Below, piece by piece: positions 31,617 to 35,539 of a stretch of 35,539 nt of DNA; position 1 is the first letter of the stretch; every line of letters starts with the position of its first letter. The position numbers and the translations under genes are program-made. The notes beneath the pieces are model-generated. The model had not been told where the DNA came from and ran no database searches. It worked only from the letters and a program-made list of their open reading frames with translations. The DNA is from JBKBMT01 sp046295655 (lineage in GTDB: Bacteria > Pseudomonadota > Alphaproteobacteria > Rhodobacterales > Rhodobacteraceae), in assembly GCA_046295655.1 (NCBI GenBank), contig JBKBMT010000029.1:1-35539 (forward strand), given 5' to 3'.

Positions 31617-33239
31617 TCATGCCGGCGCCACGCCGTCGCGGATCAGCTTCCAGACGATGGCATCCGTCAGCGCCGAAAAGGACGCATCGACGATGTTCGC
31701 GCTGACCCCGACGGTGGACCAGCGCCGGCCCCGGCCGTCCTCGCTGTCGATGATGACGCGGGTCACGGCCTCGGTGCCGCCCTGGGTGATGCGCACCTTG
31801 AAATCCACGAGCTTCCAGTCGGCGATGCAGGCCTGATAGGGCCCCAGATCCTTGACCAGCGCGCGGGCAAGCGCGTTGACCGGGCCCCGGTCAGTGCCGA
31901 CGGCGTCCATGCTCTCGCTGACCGAAAGCTTCTTCTCTCCGCCCAGCTTCACCACAACCACCGCTTCCGATACGCTGACCATCCGGTCATAACGGTTCTT
32001 GCGGCGCTCGACCGTGACCCGATAGCGCTTGACCTCGAAGAAGGCCGGCAGCAGCCCGAGTTCGGCCCGCGCCAGCAGCTCGAAGCTGGCCTGCGCGCCG
32101 TCATAGGCATAGCCCTCGTCCTCGCGCGCCTTCACCGCCTCGAGGATCCGCGCAAGGCGCGGGTCGTCCGGCGCAACCTCGATCCCCGCCCCGGCAAGCC
32201 GGGCGCGCAGGTTCGACTGGCCGGCCTGGTTCGACATCGGGATGACGCGTTCGTTGCCGACCAGCGCCGGGTCGATGTGTTCGTAGGTGGTCGGGTCCTT
32301 CAGGATGGCGCTGGCGTGCAGGCCCGCCTTGTGGGCGAAGGCCGAGGCGCCGACATAGGGCGCACTGCGGAGCGGAACGCGGTTCAGGATGTCGTCAAGC
32401 TGGCGGCTGGTGCGCAGCAGGCCGCGCAGCGCCTCGCGGCCGATCCCGGTCTCGAAGCGGCTGGCATAGGGTTCCTTGAGCACCAGCGTCGGAATGAGGC
32501 TGGTGAGATTGGCATTGCCGCAGCGTTCGCCGAGACCGTTCAGCGTGCCCTGCACCTGCCGCGCGCCGGCGTCCACCGCGGCCAGCGACGCGGCAACCGC
32601 ATTGCCGGTGTCGTCGTGACAGTGGATGCCGAGCCGGTCGCCGGGGATGCCGGCGGCGATCACCGCGGCGGTGATCCGGCCGACCTCGGCCGGCAGCGTC
32701 CCGCCGTTGGTGTCGCACAGCACGACCCAGCGCGCGCCCGCCTCGAGCGCCGCGCGCAGGCAGTCGAGCGCATAGGCCGGATCGGCACGGTAGCCGTCGA
32801 AGAAATGCTCGGCGTCGAACAGCGCCTCGCGCCCCCGCGCGACCAGATGCGCAACCGAGGCGCGGATCGATTCGAGGTTCTCGTCGCGGGTGATGCCGAG
32901 CGCGGTGGCGACATGGAATTCGTGCGCCTTCCCGACAAGACAGACGGCAGGCGTGCCGGCGTTGACCACCCCGGCCAGCACCTCGTCGTTGGCGGCGCTG
33001 CGGCCTGCGCGCCTGGTCATGCCGAAGGCGGCAAAGGTGGCTCGGGTGTCGGGCCGGGCCGCGAAGAAATCGCTGTCGGTCGGGTTCGCGCCGGGCCAGC
33101 CGCCCTCGATGTAGTCGATCCCGAGCGCGTCCAGCGCGCGGGCGATGGCCTGCTTCTCGGCCACCGAGAACTGCACGCCCTGCGTCTGCTGCCCGTCGCG
33201 CAGCGTGGTGTCGTAGAGGTAAAGGCGCTCGCGGGTCAC
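31617..33239 (-). CDS. cimA: (R)-citramalate synthase CimA
   Basis: 540-residue enzyme of the isopropylmalate synthase family that condenses pyruvate and acetyl-CoA to citramalate, giving threonine-independent isoleucine precursors. The N-terminal barrel has YDTTLRDGQQTQGVQFS and metal-binding GIHCHDDTGNA, plus LNGLGERCGNANL. The C-terminal LeuA-type regulatory domain, likely isoleucine-sensing, includes YQACIADWKLVDFKVRI. Length and motifs match CimA rather than LeuA or homocitrate synthase. It is preceded by a 208-base gap with two GC-rich inverted repeats. Confidence 0.93.
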   Translation of the reverse strand: MTRERLYLYDTTLRDGQQTQGVQFSVAEKQAIARALDALGIDYIEGGWPGANPTDSDFFAARPDTRATFAAFGMTRRAGRSAANDEVLAGVVNAGTPAVCLVGKAHEFHVATALGITRDENLESIRASVAHLVARGREALFDAEHFFDGYRADPAYALDCLRAALEAGARWVVLCDTNGGTLPAEVGRITAAVIAAGIPGDRLGIHCHDDTGNAVAASLAAVDAGARQVQGTLNGLGERCGNANLTSLIPTLVLKEPYASRFETGIGREALRGLLRTSRQLDDILNRVPLRSAPYVGASAFAHKAGLHASAILKDPTTYEHIDPALVGNERVIPMSNQAGQSNLRARLAGAGIEVAPDDPRLARILEAVKAREDEGYAYDGAQASFELLARAELGLLPAFFEVKRYRVTVERRKNRYDRMVSVSEAVVVVKLGGEKKLSVSESMDAVGTDRGPVNALARALVKDLGPYQACIADWKLVDFKVRITQGGTEAVTRVIIDSEDGRGRRWSTVGVSANIVDASFSALTDAIVWKLIRDGVAPA

Positions 33240-33266
33240 GGCAGCGCCCCCATTTCACCCCGTCCG

Positions 33267-33284
33267 CCGGTGCGCCAGCACCGG
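33267..33284 (-). repeat. GC-rich hairpin upstream of cimA
   Basis: CCGGTGC (33267-33273) and GCACCGG (33278-33284) form a perfect 7-bp stem with a 4-base loop, about 28 bases before the cimA start. With the neighbouring hairpin it may terminate cysS transcription or control cimA. No T-run and no clear leader peptide were seen. Confidence 0.35.
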
Positions 33285-33315
33285 CAGCGCCCGACCGCCC
33301 CCCCGGGCGGGCGCT
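33285..33315 (-). repeat. Second GC-rich imperfect hairpin between cysS and cimA
   Basis: CAGCGCC (33285-33291) pairs with GGCGCTG (33309-33315), and an inner CGCCC/GGGCG extends the stem after a bulge. It directly abuts the hairpin at 33267-33284, giving two stem-loops in tandem. The rest of the 33240-33447 gap shows no gene. Confidence 0.35.
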
Positions 33316-33447
33316 GCGCTTCCGCCCGCGGTCGGTCGCTGCCGGGGCATCGCAGAGCGGAACTGATTTCAGGGCCTCCAGCTTGGCGGGGTCGAAGTCG
33401 GGGGCCTGGCAACAGGTTTAAAGCGCACAGATCCCTTGCGGAAAATG

Positions 33448-34919
<1,472 letters not shown>

Positions 34920-34923
<4 letters not shown>

Positions 34924-35027
34924 GCAGCCTCGCACAGGTTGGCCTGGCGGACCGCGTTCGGCAGGGAAGCAGAGGGGCGGCCCGCGACGGTTGTCAGCGG
35001 GTAATGCAGCAGCGGATGATGCAGCAT
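34920..35027 (-). CDS. Possible short leader ORF coupled to cysS (35 residues)
   Basis: A 35-codon frame (MLHHPLLHYPLTTVAG at its start) ends with TGA overlapping the GTG start of cysS (GTGA). A cysteine occurs four residues from its end (NLCEAA). The frame stays open further upstream, so the true start is unclear. It could be a coupled leader peptide, the remnant of a larger gene, or chance in GC-rich DNA. No recognised family. The remaining 35028-35141 shows only the start region of the next gene. Confidence 0.25.
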
Positions 35028-35141
35028 GTCCTCATGCCGCCGCCTTAGCCCAAACCGCGCCCGCCGCCAAGGCCCTTCTTCCGGGGGGCTTGCCGGCCGG
35101 GCATGCCCATGCATGATGCCACCGGCAAGGGGAGAGGCAGG

Positions 35142-35539
35142 ATGGACCAAGACGCGCTGCGCGACTGGTCGAAACGGGCGGCCGACTGGGCCCACGAGTA
35201 TCACCGCACCCTGCGGGACCGGCCGGTCAGGGCACAGACCAGTCCGGGCGCCTTCGCCGCAGCCCTGCCCGACGCGCCGCCCGAGACGGCCGAGGACATG
35301 ACGGCGATCTGGGATGATTTCACCCGCCTGGTGCCCGAGGCGATGACCCATTGGCAGCATCCGCGCTTCTTCGCCTATTTCCCCGCCAACGCGGCCCCCG
35401 CCTCGATGCTGGCGCACCAGCTTGCGGGCGCAATCGCGACCCAGGCGATGCTGTGGCAGACTGCGCCGGCGGCGACAGGGCTGGGACAGGAGAGGGTGCG
35501 CTGGCACGGCAAGGCGCGGGGGCTGCCGGGCGGCTGTTC
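35142..35539 (+). CDS. PLP-dependent group II decarboxylase, N-terminal part (cut by window end)
   Basis: First 132 codons of an aromatic-L-amino-acid/tyrosine-type decarboxylase. THWQHPRFFAYFPANAAPASMLA and QAMLWQTAPAAT are the conserved N-terminal blocks that form the substrate pocket. GGGGAGAGG precedes the ATG. The PLP-binding lysine lies beyond the window. From about 35478 on, the protein departs from the family pattern mostly through changes to G-rich codons (for example TGLGQ where TELE is expected), which suggests poor base quality at a contig end. Substrate unknown. Confidence 0.85.
   Translation, partial: MDQDALRDWSKRAADWAHEYHRTLRDRPVRAQTSPGAFAAALPDAPPETAEDMTAIWDDFTRLVPEAMTHWQHPRFFAYFPANAAPASMLAHQLAGAIATQAMLWQTAPAATGLGQERVRWHGKARGLPGGC

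Overview
The window is GC-rich (roughly two thirds G+C by eye) and its gene families and gene order fit an alphaproteobacterium of the Rhodobacterales (Rhodovulum/Paracoccus/Roseobacter-like). This placement is an inference from the Paracoccus-style sox gene order, the TRAP transporter, citramalate synthase and the codon use. No rRNA, tRNA, CRISPR array or insertion sequence was seen. A 10-base N gap (24800-24809) shows the assembly is a draft.

Region 1 (1-3498, minus): four genes of a branched-chain amino acid-type (HAAT) ABC transporter, livH-livM-livG-livF, overlapping or tightly spaced. livF runs off the left edge. The substrate-binding protein is not in view.

Region 2 (3611-17196): a complete Paracoccus-type sulfur-oxidation (sox) locus. 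soxV-soxW, a membrane spermidine-synthase-like gene, then soxX-Y-Z-A-B-C-D-E-F run on the minus strand, and soxS-soxR-soxT diverge on the plus strand. SoxAX, YZ, B and CD are the core periplasmic enzyme. SoxE and SoxF resemble flavocytochrome c sulfide dehydrogenase. SoxV, SoxW and SoxS supply reductant to the periplasm. SoxT is a YeeE/YedE sulfur-compound permease and SoxR an ArsR-type repressor. The extra 501-residue fused membrane/spermidine-synthase-like protein between soxW and soxX, a SoxR lacking one of the two usual sensing cysteines, and palindromes upstream of soxX and between soxV and soxS are the most interesting points.

Region 3 (17220-28145): a sugar-acid catabolic locus. On the minus strand lie a LacI-type regulator, a DenD-like dehydrogenase, an SDR and an IlvD/Edd pentonate dehydratase. 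Diverging on the plus strand are a DctQ-DctM-DctP TRAP transporter, a DMT-family permease, an enolase-superfamily sugar-acid dehydratase and an FAA-hydrolase-family protein resembling 2-keto-3-deoxy-pentonate dehydratases. A strong palindrome in the divergent gap is the likely LacI operator.

Region 4 (28184-35539): housekeeping genes lon, a squalene/phytoene-synthase-family protein, cimA and cysS, all on the minus strand, then the start of a PLP-dependent (group II) decarboxylase on the plus strand that is cut by the window end.
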